From NCBI GenBank assembly GCA_022701925.1, contig JAKONM010000289.1:1-13141 (forward strand): DNA of 13,141 nt, read 5' to 3'. The notes under the pieces are model-generated. The model had not been told where the DNA came from. It was given only the letters and a program-made list of their open reading frames with translations, and made no database searches. Shown in pieces: positions 6,881 to 13,141 of this stretch. Within the stretch, counting starts at the first letter, position 1, and each line of letters begins with the position of its first letter. Source of the DNA: Microbacteriaceae bacterium (GTDB lineage: Bacteria > Actinomycetota > Actinomycetes > Actinomycetales > Microbacteriaceae). The translations under genes were made by a program, and so were the position numbers.

Positions 6881-7018
6881 GTGACGAAGCGCACGTTCCA
6901 GCCGAACAACCGCAAGCGCGCCAAGGTGCACGGCTTCCGCCTGCGCATGCGCACCCGCGCCGGCCGCGCCATCCTGTCCGCGCGCCGCGCCAAGGGCCGC
7001 ACCGAGCTCTCGGCGTAG
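6881..7018 (+). CDS. rpmH: Large ribosomal subunit protein bL34
   Basis: A 45-residue, very basic protein of the 50S subunit. It starts MTKRTFQPNNRKRAKVHGF and continues RLRMRTRAGRAILSARRAKG, the standard bL34 sequence with the usual length. The GTG at 6881 is preceded by GAGGTG (6868-6873). A second GTG at 6871 is out of frame. It is the first gene of the plus-strand block, 15 bases before rnpA, the order seen in almost all bacteria. Confidence 0.97.
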   Translation: MTKRTFQPNNRKRAKVHGFRLRMRTRAGRAILSARRAKGRTELSA

Positions 7019-7033
7019 GCCGCTGCCGCCCCG

Positions 7034-7369
7034 GTGCTCGCCAAGGCGAACCGCATCGTCGCCGGCGTCGACTACCGGCGGCTGGTCCGCTCCGGGCGCC
7101 GTTCGCGCGGGGCGCTGGTGCTGGGCTACGCCCGGCGCACCGCGCCCGACGCGCCGCTGCGCATGGGCGTGATCGTGGCGAAGAACGTGGGCAACGCCGT
7201 GGTGCGCAACCGCGTGCGACGGCGCATCAAGGCCGTCGGCTGGTCGCTCGCGCAGGAGACCGGCGGGTTCGACGTCGTACTGCGGGCGCTGCCCGCCGCG
7301 GCCCGGTCGGACTTCGCGGCGATCGACGCGGAGGTGCGCCGGTCGGTGACCGAGCTGTCGCGCTCGTGA
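7034..7369 (+). CDS. rnpA: Ribonuclease P protein component
   Basis: RnpA is the basic protein that works with the RnpB RNA to remove 5' leaders from pre-tRNAs. At 111 residues it has the family length. The conserved RNR motif is clear as KNVGNAVVRNRVRRRIK (residues 50-66), and the N-terminus LAKANRIVAGVDYRRLVRSG fits the substrate-binding fold. The start is GTG; an unusually poor ribosome site precedes it, so translation may depend on rpmH. Its TGA stop overlaps the yidD GTG start (GTGA at 7366-7369). The RNA partner rnpB is not in this window. Confidence 0.95.
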   Translation: MLAKANRIVAGVDYRRLVRSGRRSRGALVLGYARRTAPDAPLRMGVIVAKNVGNAVVRNRVRRRIKAVGWSLAQETGGFDVVLRALPAAARSDFAAIDAEVRRSVTELSRS

Positions 7370-7674
7370 CGGTGCTCACCGCCGCGGCCCTGCTGCCCCG
7401 CAACGCCGTCATCGCGCTGCTGACCGCCTACCGCCGTGTCGTCTCGCCCCTCTACGGCGACGTCTGCAGGTACCATCCATCCTGCTCGCGCTACGCGCTC
7501 GAAGCGGTGCAGCAGTCGGGAGTCGTCGCGGGGTCCGTCCTCGCGACGTGGCGAGTGCTCCGCTGCAACCCGTGGTCGCGCGGCGGGGTGGACGACCCGC
7601 CGGCGCGGCTGAACCCCGCGTTCCGCATCACCCCGCTCGGCTTCGTTCGGCCGGCAGAGCAGCCGGGAGGCTGA
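7366..7674 (+). CDS. yidD: Membrane protein insertion efficiency factor YidD
   Basis: YidD is a small membrane-associated protein that assists YidC-dependent insertion. The family core is clear: LLTAYRRVVSPLYGDVCRYH, then PSCSRYALEAVQQSGV with its two conserved cysteines, and later WRVLRCNPWSRGGVDDP with a third. At 102 residues it is slightly longer than E. coli YidD (85), through a C-terminal tail. The start is the GTG that overlaps the rnpA stop by four bases. Gene order rnpA-yidD-yidC matches the functional link. Confidence 0.95.
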   Translation: MTVLTAAALLPRNAVIALLTAYRRVVSPLYGDVCRYHPSCSRYALEAVQQSGVVAGSVLATWRVLRCNPWSRGGVDDPPARLNPAFRITPLGFVRPAEQPGG

Positions 7675-7678
7675 CCGC

Positions 7679-8650
7679 ATGGACATCTTCAGCCTCGTCC
7701 TCTGGCCCTTCAAGTGGGTCATCGAGGCGATCCTGGTCGGCTTCCACGCCTTCTGGTCGAGCATCGGCTTCAACCCCGACGACGGGCTGACGTGGGTGCT
7801 GTCCATCCTCGGGCTGGTGCTGGTGGTCCGCGCCGCGCTGATCCCGCTCTTCGTCAAGCAGATCAAGAGCCAGCGCAAGATGCTGGAGCTCGCGCCCCAC
7901 CTGAAGAAGATCCAGGAGAAGTACAAGGGCAAGCGCGACCAGTTCTCCCGCGAGGCGATGAGCCGCGAGACGATGGAGCTGTACAAGAAGACGGGCACCA
8001 GCCCGTTCGCGTCGTGCCTGCCGCTGGTGGCGCAGATGCCGATCTTCTTCAGCCTGTTCCAGGTGCTGGAGACGGCGCAGCGCAACCCCGAGCGCGGCGG
8101 CGTCGGCCTGCTGTCGGTCGACCTGGCGAACTCGTTCGGCCAGGCGAACCTGTTCACCGCGCCGCTGCACGCCACGATCGTGAACAACGAGGGCGTGCCG
8201 CTCGCGACCGTGATCGGCATCGTGATGGTCGCGCTGATGACCGTGACCCAGTTCTTCACGCAGCTGCAGATCATGTCGAAGAACGTCTCCAAGGAGACGA
8301 TGGAGAGCCCGATGTACCGGCAGCAGAAGATCCTGCTGTACATCCTCCCGCTGGTCTTCATCTTCTCGGGCATCGCGTTCCCGCTGGGCGTGATGTTCTA
8401 CTGGGTGTTCTCGAACCTGTGGACGATGGGCCAGCAGTTCATCGTGATCCGCAACTCCCCCACCCCCGGCAGCGAGGCCGCGAAGGCGCGGGAGGCGCGG
8501 CTGGCGAAGAAGGCCGAGCGCAAGCGGGCACCGCTGGCCGTCGAGGACGGCGGGACGGCTGCGCCGGTCGTGCAGCCCCGGGTGAACACGCAGCGAAGCC
8601 AGCCGGTCGGCCGGGCGCGCTCCAAGCGCACCGGGGAGCGCCGGGCATGA
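7679..8650 (+). CDS. yidC: Membrane protein insertase YidC (Oxa1 family)
   Basis: YidC inserts and folds inner-membrane proteins, alone or with SecYEG. The 323-residue protein has five predicted membrane segments near residues 5-27, 38-58, 112-132, 176-197 and 216-244. R51 in the second segment (VVRAALIP) matches the conserved Arg of the hydrophilic groove. The family segment SPFASCLPLVAQMPIFFSLF (108-127) is intact. It lacks the large periplasmic domain of proteobacterial YidC and has no lipobox, as usual in Actinobacteria. The tail after residue 260 is Lys/Arg-rich and may contact the ribosome. GGGAGG lies eight bases before the ATG. The stop overlaps jag (ATGA). Confidence 0.96.
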   Translation: MDIFSLVLWPFKWVIEAILVGFHAFWSSIGFNPDDGLTWVLSILGLVLVVRAALIPLFVKQIKSQRKMLELAPHLKKIQEKYKGKRDQFSREAMSRETMELYKKTGTSPFASCLPLVAQMPIFFSLFQVLETAQRNPERGGVGLLSVDLANSFGQANLFTAPLHATIVNNEGVPLATVIGIVMVALMTVTQFFTQLQIMSKNVSKETMESPMYRQQKILLYILPLVFIFSGIAFPLGVMFYWVFSNLWTMGQQFIVIRNSPTPGSEAAKAREARLAKKAERKRAPLAVEDGGTAAPVVQPRVNTQRSQPVGRARSKRTGERRA

Positions 8651-9207
8651 GCACCGTGCAGCCCGGCGGTCCCGCCGAGGACGACGTGGTGGGCCTGCAG
8701 GCGGCGCTCGACGCCGAGGGCGCCGCGCCGACCGGGGGCGACGACGTCGTCGCGCCGCAGGACGAGCAGGTCGACGTGGGCGACCTGGCGGCGGACTACA
8801 TCGAGGAGCTGCTGGACGTCTGCGACCTCGACGGCGACCTCGAGATCGAGGAGGCCGGCGACCGCGTCGTGCTCAAGGTGACGGGCGGCGACCTGCGGCT
8901 GCTGTCCGCGCCCGAGACCGTCGGCGCGCTGCAGGAGCTGGCGCGCCTCGCCGTGCAGACCCGCACCGGCGGGTTCGCCCGGCTGACCCTGGACATCGGC
9001 GGCAGCCGCGACTCCCGCAGCCGGCAGCTGGCGGCGCTCGTCGAGCAGGCGCAGCAGGCGCTGCAGGCCGGCGAGCCCGCCTTCTCGCTGCAGCCCATGT
9101 CGTCCTACGAGCGCAAGCTGGTGCACGACCTGGCCTCCGAGCAGGGGCTGGCGAGCCACTCCGAGGGCGAGGGGTCGTCGCGGCACATCGTCCTGACCTC
9201 GGCGTGA
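8647..9207 (+). CDS. jag: Jag/KhpB-like RNA-binding protein (KH-R3H)
   Basis: A 186-residue cytosolic protein of the Jag (SpoIIIJ-associated) family, which binds RNA and is linked to cell elongation and envelope functions in Gram-positives. An acidic N-terminus (1-45) precedes a KH-like domain (about 48-135) and a C-terminal R3H domain whose RxxxH motif is R156-H160 in SSYERKLVHDLASEQGL. It lacks the extra Jag-N domain of Firmicutes. The loop expected to hold GxxG is DLRLLSAPETVGALQEL, with no GxxG, so KH nucleic-acid binding may be weak. ATGA overlaps the yidC stop, with GGGGAG eight bases before the ATG. Its own stop overlaps rsmG. Confidence 0.9.
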   Translation: MSTVQPGGPAEDDVVGLQAALDAEGAAPTGGDDVVAPQDEQVDVGDLAADYIEELLDVCDLDGDLEIEEAGDRVVLKVTGGDLRLLSAPETVGALQELARLAVQTRTGGFARLTLDIGGSRDSRSRQLAALVEQAQQALQAGEPAFSLQPMSSYERKLVHDLASEQGLASHSEGEGSSRHIVLTSA

Positions 9208-9869
9208 CCCGGCGAACCGTCCCGCAGGAGGTCGAGGAGCCGTCCGCCGTCGAGCCCGAGCCGGCCGAGGCCGAGCAGGTGTTCGGCGACCGGCTGCCCC
9301 TGGTGCGCCGCTACACCGCGGACCTGGCCGAGCACGGCGAGCGGTTGGGGCTGATCGGCCCGCTCGAACCGCCGCGGCTGTGGTCCCGGCACGTCGTGAA
9401 CAGCGGGCTGCTGGCCGAGTTCCTGCCGCGGGACGCCGCCGTCGCCGACGTGGGCAGCGGCGCGGGGCTGCCGGGGCTGGTGCTCGCCGCCGCCCGGCCC
9501 GACCTGGACCTGACCCTGATCGAGCCCATGGAGCGGCGTACCGCCTGGCTCCAGGAGGAGGTCGGCCGGCTGGGGCTGACGAACGTGCGGGTCGATCGGG
9601 TGCGCGCGGAGGACGCGGAGGCGGCCCGCTTCGACGTGGTGACCGCCCGCGCGGTGGGCGCCCTGACCGGCCTGCTGCCGATCACGGCGCGCCTCGCACG
9701 CCCCGGCGGCCGGCTCGCGCTGCTGAAGGGCGCCGCCGTGGAGGCGGAGCTGGCGAAGGCCGAGAAGACGGTGCGGCGCCTCGGACTGACGGACGTCCGT
9801 GTGGAGATGGCCGGACGCGGCATGGCGGGGCTCGAGACCCGGGTGTTCCTGGCTACTGTGCCCGGGTGA
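9204..9869 (+). CDS. rsmG: 16S rRNA (guanine-N7) methyltransferase RsmG (G527)
   Basis: RsmG uses S-adenosylmethionine to methylate N7 of G527 (E. coli numbering) in the 530 loop of 16S rRNA; loss causes low-level streptomycin resistance in several bacteria. The 221-residue protein shows the Rossmann SAM motif VADVGSGAGLPG (80-91), the acidic ribose-binding position in LTLIEPMERR, and the family motifs TARAVGALTGLLP (137-149) and LALLKG. About 28 acidic residues precede the domain. The GTG start overlaps the jag stop (GTGA) and has no clear ribosome site, which fits coupled translation. An alternative name is gidB. Confidence 0.95.
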   Translation: MTRRTVPQEVEEPSAVEPEPAEAEQVFGDRLPLVRRYTADLAEHGERLGLIGPLEPPRLWSRHVVNSGLLAEFLPRDAAVADVGSGAGLPGLVLAAARPDLDLTLIEPMERRTAWLQEEVGRLGLTNVRVDRVRAEDAEAARFDVVTARAVGALTGLLPITARLARPGGRLALLKGAAVEAELAKAEKTVRRLGLTDVRVEMAGRGMAGLETRVFLATVPG

Positions 9870-9916
9870 CCCCTGTCCGGGGGGATCTCGGGCTGGACGG
9901 CACGGCGGAGGACGAG

Positions 9917-10840
9917 GTGGCGCACGTGACACGCGGATCGGCGATCGACGCACGGGGCTCCGGCTTCGACGAATCCACCCCGCTCGCCCGCGAGCTGGCG
10001 GACCTGACCCTTCGGCGCGCGCGGCTGCGGGGCAGCGCCCTGCCGAAGCCGCGCCAGACCCGCGTCTTCACGGTGGCCAACCAGAAGGGCGGTGTCGGCA
10101 AGACCACGTCGACCGTCAACCTGGCCGCGGCGCTGGCGAAGTCGGGGATGCGGGTGCTGGCGATCGACCTGGACCCGCAGGGCAACGCCTCCACGGCCCT
10201 CGGGGTCGAGCACCGCCACGACACCATCAGCGTCTACGACGTCATCGTCGGCGACGCGCCGCTGTCGGACGTGGTGCAGCAGAGCCCCGAGTTCGAGAAC
10301 CTGTGGTGCGCGCCCGCGACGATCCACCTGGCCGGGGCGGAGATCGAGCTGGTCTCGCTGGTCGCCCGCGAGCAGCGGCTGCGCTCGGCGCTCAGCGCCT
10401 ACCTGTCGTCCAGCGAGGAACGGTTCGACTACGTCTTCATCGACTGCCCGCCGTCGATCGGCCTGCTGACCATCAACGCCTTCGTCGCCGCGACCGAGGT
10501 GCTGATCCCCATCCAGTGCGAGTACTACGCGCTGGAGGGGCTCAGCCAGCTGCTGCGCAACGTCGAGCTGATCGAGAAGCACCTGAACCCGCAGCTGACG
10601 GTGTCGACCATCCTGCTGACCATGTTCGACTCGCGGACCCGGCTGGCGAACGACGTCGCCGACGACGTCCGCAAGCACTTCCCCGAGCAGGTGCTGTCGA
10701 GCGTCATCCCCCGCGCCGTGCGCATCTCGGAGGCCCCCAGCCATGGTCAGAGCGTGATCACCTACGACCCCAACTCCCCCGGCGCCGTGTCGTACCTCGA
10801 GGCGGCCGGCGAGATCGCCCGTCGCGGAGCGGCCGCATGA
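9917..10840 (+). CDS. parA: Chromosome-partitioning ATPase ParA (Soj)
   Basis: ParA is a deviant-Walker ATPase that binds nucleoid DNA nonspecifically and, driven by ParB, moves newly copied origins apart. In the 307-residue reading, the deviant Walker A KGGVGKTT is at 57-64, the A' motif IDLDPQGNAST at 83-93 and Walker B YVFIDCPPS at 172-180. SEAPSHGQSV near 271-280 is also typical. The start is uncertain: GTG at 9917 is best supported (GGAGGA at 9907-9912). GTG at 9866 would overlap the rsmG stop by four bases and add 17 residues; GTG at 9926 would remove three. The stop overlaps parB (ATGA). Confidence 0.94.
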   Translation: MAHVTRGSAIDARGSGFDESTPLARELADLTLRRARLRGSALPKPRQTRVFTVANQKGGVGKTTSTVNLAAALAKSGMRVLAIDLDPQGNASTALGVEHRHDTISVYDVIVGDAPLSDVVQQSPEFENLWCAPATIHLAGAEIELVSLVAREQRLRSALSAYLSSSEERFDYVFIDCPPSIGLLTINAFVAATEVLIPIQCEYYALEGLSQLLRNVELIEKHLNPQLTVSTILLTMFDSRTRLANDVADDVRKHFPEQVLSSVIPRAVRISEAPSHGQSVITYDPNSPGAVSYLEAAGEIARRGAAA

Positions 10841-11847
10841 GCACCCCGCGGAGGACCGCCGGCCTCGGCCGCGGCATCGGCGCCCTGATGAACCTGCCGG
10901 AGGACGGCGAGCCGCACCTGCAGGCCGTGCGCCCCGCCGACGTGTACTTCGGCGGCAGCCGGTCCGAGCAGGACGACCTGGTGGAGGTGAAGGGCCTGCG
11001 GCTCGTGGAGGTCGCGCCCGCCGACGTGCGGCCGAACCCGCAGCAGCCGCGCCGGCACTTCGACCAGGGCGCGCTCGACGAGCTCGAGCAGTCCATCCGC
11101 GAGAACGGCGTGCTGCAGCCGATCGTCGTCCGCCAGGTGGCCGGCGTCGGGGGCTACGAGCTGATCATGGGCGAGCGGCGGCTGCGCGCCGCCGGTGCCG
11201 CCGGGCTGAAGACGATCCCGGCACTGGTCAAGGACACCTCCGACGACCTGATGCTGCAGGAGGCGCTGCTCGAGAACCTGCACCGCCTGCAGCTGAACGC
11301 GGTGGAGGAGGCCAGCGCCTACCAGCAGCTGGTGGACGACTTCGGGATCTCGCACGAGGAGCTGGGCATCCGGCTCGGCCTGTCCCGCGGTGCGATCACC
11401 AACAGCATCCGCCTGCTGAACCTGCCCGACCACATCCAGCGCAAGGTCGCCTCCGGCGTCATCACGCCGCGGCACGCCCGTGCGGTGCTGTCGGTGGCCG
11501 ACCCGGAGCTGATGGACCGGCTCACCGACAAGATCATCGGCGAGGACCTGAACGTGCGGCAGTCGGAGGCGGCGGCGATCGCGCTGGCCGGTCCGCTGAA
11601 GCGCAAGAAGGCCACCGGGCGCCGCGACGAGAAGCTGGACGAGATCGCCGACCGGCTGGGCAGCCGCTTCGACACCCGCGTCCAGGTGAACATGACGGCG
11701 AAGTCGGGGCGCATCACGATCGACTTCGGCTCGGTCTCCGACCTGAACCGCATCCTCGAGCAGATCGGCGAGGACCGCTGGGAGGAGGGCGAGGCGCGCG
11801 AGCGGCTGCTCGCCACCCGCACCGCCGCCCTCCGCCGCGCCCGCTGA
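10837..11847 (+). CDS. parB: Chromosome-partitioning CTPase ParB (Spo0J)
   Basis: ParB binds parS sites near the origin, hydrolyses CTP, clamps and spreads on DNA, and stimulates ParA. The 336 residues show the N-terminal ParA-activating stretch GLGRGIGALM (9-18), the NPQQPRRHF box (67-75) and the CTP/Arg-patch motif GERRLRAA (112-119). ENLHR (146-150) leads into a helix-turn-helix with EELGIRLGLSRGAITNSIRL (164-183), and a charged C-terminal dimerisation region follows. The ATG overlaps the parA stop, and GGAG lies seven bases upstream. No parS site is recognisable in the window, so the target sites must be elsewhere. It is the last gene of the plus-strand block, before a strong hairpin. Confidence 0.96.
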   Translation: MSTPRRTAGLGRGIGALMNLPEDGEPHLQAVRPADVYFGGSRSEQDDLVEVKGLRLVEVAPADVRPNPQQPRRHFDQGALDELEQSIRENGVLQPIVVRQVAGVGGYELIMGERRLRAAGAAGLKTIPALVKDTSDDLMLQEALLENLHRLQLNAVEEASAYQQLVDDFGISHEELGIRLGLSRGAITNSIRLLNLPDHIQRKVASGVITPRHARAVLSVADPELMDRLTDKIIGEDLNVRQSEAAAIALAGPLKRKKATGRRDEKLDEIADRLGSRFDTRVQVNMTAKSGRITIDFGSVSDLNRILEQIGEDRWEEGEARERLLATRTAALRRAR

Positions 11848-11862
11848 AGCGCCTCGGTCGGG

Positions 11863-11899
11863 GTCCGGGTGCTGCTGACGGGGTCAGCAGCACCCGGAC
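11863..11899. terminator. Bidirectional terminator between convergent parB and ddl
   Basis: GTCCGGGTGCTGCTGA (11863-11878) pairs perfectly with its reverse complement at 11884-11899. The inner C11879-G11883 pair extends this to 17 bp with a 3-base loop. Outer bases CCTCG (11852-11856) and CGAGG (11906-11910) could extend the structure. It lies 15 bases after the parB stop and 17 bases after the ddl stop. There is no T-tract, but the symmetric stem suits termination from both sides. Confidence 0.85.
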
Positions 11900-11916
11900 G
11901 ACGAGCGAGGTTGCGC

Positions 11917-12867
11917 TCAGTCGCCCGCCAGCGCCCGCTCGGTGATCGACGCGTAGGCGGTCGAGAGGTCGCGGCCCGTCGACAGCAGGGCCTGGGGCAG
12001 CAGGCTGGTCTCGGTGAGGCCCGGCATCACGTTCGACTCGAGGAACCAGGGCCGGCCCTCCGGGTCGACGATCAGGTCGGCCCGCGACAGGTGGCGCAGA
12101 CCCATCGCGCGGTGCGCCAGCGCTGCCAGCTCCCCCGCCGCCGCGGCCGCCTCCGGTGCGATGCGGGCCGGGGTGTAGAAGCGCGTCGCGCCCGCGGTGT
12201 AGCGCTCCTCGAAGCCGTAGAACCCGCTGCGCGGCACGATCTCGACGGCCGGCAGCGCCTCCGGGCCGCCGTCCGCGTCGAGGACGCCGACGGCGACCTC
12301 GACGCCGGTCACGCGCTGCTCGATCAGGGCCTCGTCCGCGTAGGTGAACGCGTCCATCAGGGCGCGCGGCAGCTGATCGGCCGCCTCCACCACGGTGACG
12401 CCCTGGGCGGAGCCGCCCCGCGCCGGCTTCACGACCAGGCCCTCGGGCATCGAGCCGAGGATGACGTCGATCGCCGCGCGGGCGCCGATCTCGCGGAACA
12501 CCTCGCGGGTCAGCGTGACGGAGGCGGGCGTCGCGCCGCCGGCGTCCGCGACCACGCGCTTGGCGGTCGGCTTGTCCCACGCCAGCCGGGCGGCGGCACC
12601 CCGGCTGCCGATGTAGGCGAGGCCGGCGACGTCGAGCAGCGACCGCAGCGAGCCGTCCTCGCCGCTGGCGCCGTGCAGGGCCGGCCACACCACGTCGGGG
12701 CGGTCCTGCAGCAGGTCCGGCAGCAGCCGGGCGTCGGGCTCCGCGGTGCGCACCTGCCAGCCCAGCCGGTTCAGGGCGTCCGCGATGCGGCGGCCCGAGC
12801 GCAGGGAGACGTCGCGCTCGTGCGAGATCCCGCCGGACAGCACCACCACGGAGGTCGTTCCGGTCAT
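11917..12867 (-). CDS. ddl: D-alanine--D-alanine ligase (short ATP-grasp form)
   Basis: Ddl joins two D-alanines with ATP for the peptidoglycan stem peptide. The 316-residue ATP-grasp protein resembles the short DdlB type. Visible are GGISHERDVSL (12-22, with E17 for the first D-Ala), HGASGEDG (65-72), WDKPTAK (97-103), the ATP-binding segment VVKPARGGSAQGV (145-157), FYGFEERY (216-223) and the Mg/substrate end R262, D264, E277, N279 with MPGLTETSL. R222 sits where E. coli has Lys215. Y223 matches Tyr216, and the Ser of GGSAQG matches Ser150, which fits D-Ala-D-Ala rather than lactate ligases. AGGAG lies five bases before the ATG. It follows the aminotransferase by 31 bases, so they are probably co-transcribed. 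It may be a second copy. Confidence 0.92.
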   Translation of the reverse strand: MTGTTSVVVLSGGISHERDVSLRSGRRIADALNRLGWQVRTAEPDARLLPDLLQDRPDVVWPALHGASGEDGSLRSLLDVAGLAYIGSRGAAARLAWDKPTAKRVVADAGGATPASVTLTREVFREIGARAAIDVILGSMPEGLVVKPARGGSAQGVTVVEAADQLPRALMDAFTYADEALIEQRVTGVEVAVGVLDADGGPEALPAVEIVPRSGFYGFEERYTAGATRFYTPARIAPEAAAAAGELAALAHRAMGLRHLSRADLIVDPEGRPWFLESNVMPGLTETSLLPQALLSTGRDLSTAYASITERALAGD

Positions 12868-12898
12868 CGCTGCTCCTGTCGAAAGGTGATGCGGGGCG

Positions 12899-13141
12899 TC
12901 AGCGCAGGTCGGGCGGCGGGGCGCCGACCGAGCGGTCGTCGCGGCGCGGGGAGAGCGAGCCGGTGCCGGCGAACGCGCGCACCAGCTCGAGCTCGCCGTT
13001 GACCACGGAGGCGAGGCGCTGGATGCCCACCTCGATGTCCTCCGGCGTCGGGTAGCAGAACGACAGCCGCATCTCGCGGCCGCCCTGCCCGTCGGCGTAG
13101 AAGCCGGTGCCGGGCGTGTAGGCCACCAGCTCGCGCACGGC
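12899..13141 (-). CDS. PLP-dependent class I/II aminotransferase, C-terminal end (partial)
   Basis: Only the last 80 residues are visible; the gene begins beyond the right edge. YTPGTGFYADGQGG followed by MRLSFCYPTPEDIEVGIQRL is the typical C-terminus of fold-type I aminotransferases of the LysN/MocR-like group. The Arg of REMRLSF corresponds to the carboxylate-binding Arg. The last 25 residues (GSLSPRRDDRS and onward) are a polar tail outside the fold. The substrate cannot be told from this fragment. It lies 31 bases upstream of ddl on the same strand, which suggests one transcript and perhaps a link to amino-acid supply for the cell wall; that link is a guess. Confidence 0.85.
   Translation of the reverse strand, partial: AVRELVAYTPGTGFYADGQGGREMRLSFCYPTPEDIEVGIQRLASVVNGELELVRAFAGTGSLSPRRDDRSVGAPPPDLR

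Noticed and set aside
9922..9932. CACGTG core as a possible parS site at the parA start
   Set aside because: The actinobacterial parS is TGTTTCACGTGAAACA. Here only the 6-base core matches (GCG-CACGTG-ACA), so the flanks are wrong on both sides.

Overview
This window is the chromosomal replication-origin region of a high-GC Gram-positive bacterium (Actinomycetota). The base composition is strongly GC-rich, third codon positions are almost all G or C, and GTG starts are common. The gene order gyrB-dciA-recF-gnd-dnaN-[oriC]-dnaA-(divergent) rpmH-rnpA-yidD-yidC-jag-rsmG-parA-parB is the classic actinobacterial origin cluster. The 6-phosphogluconate dehydrogenase gene (gnd) between dnaN and recF, the N-terminal style of ParA, and the ddl plus aminotransferase pair beyond parB are most like Micrococcales (Microbacteriaceae or relatives). 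That family placement is from memory of those genomes and is not proven by the window.

Left arm, minus strand, read from right to left: dnaA (5045-6499), a terminator hairpin (4991-5018), the 458-base oriC gap (4587-5044) with three good DnaA boxes and one AT-rich patch, then dnaN, gnd, recF, dciA and the first 195 codons of gyrB, which runs off the left edge. A perfect 11-bp hairpin separates gnd from recF. recF and dciA overlap by four bases. A -10-like hexamer beside a CG-alternating palindrome lies just upstream of gyrB.

Right arm, plus strand: a 381-base divergent promoter region (6500-6880) separates dnaA from rpmH. The rpmH-rnpA-yidD-yidC-jag-rsmG-parA-parB series follows as one tightly packed block; four of its seven junctions are 4-base ATGA or GTGA overlaps, which suggests translational coupling. 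It joins ribosome and RNase P components, membrane-protein insertion, an RNA-binding protein, 16S rRNA methylation and chromosome segregation. A perfect 16-17 bp stem-loop between the convergent parB and ddl genes is a strong bidirectional terminator candidate. The window ends in a minus-strand pair: the C-terminus of a PLP-dependent aminotransferase, then a short D-alanine--D-alanine ligase.

Together the genes start replication (DnaA, oriC), help load the helicase (DciA), clamp the polymerase (DnaN), repair forks (RecF), relieve supercoils (GyrB) and segregate the new origins (ParA/ParB). I found no mobile element, CRISPR array, tRNA, rRNA or undescribed multi-gene system. The points worth a second look are regulatory structures (hairpins, dyads, DnaA-box layout) and some protein details (a degenerate KH loop in Jag, an extended GyrB N-terminus, the location and residues of Ddl).
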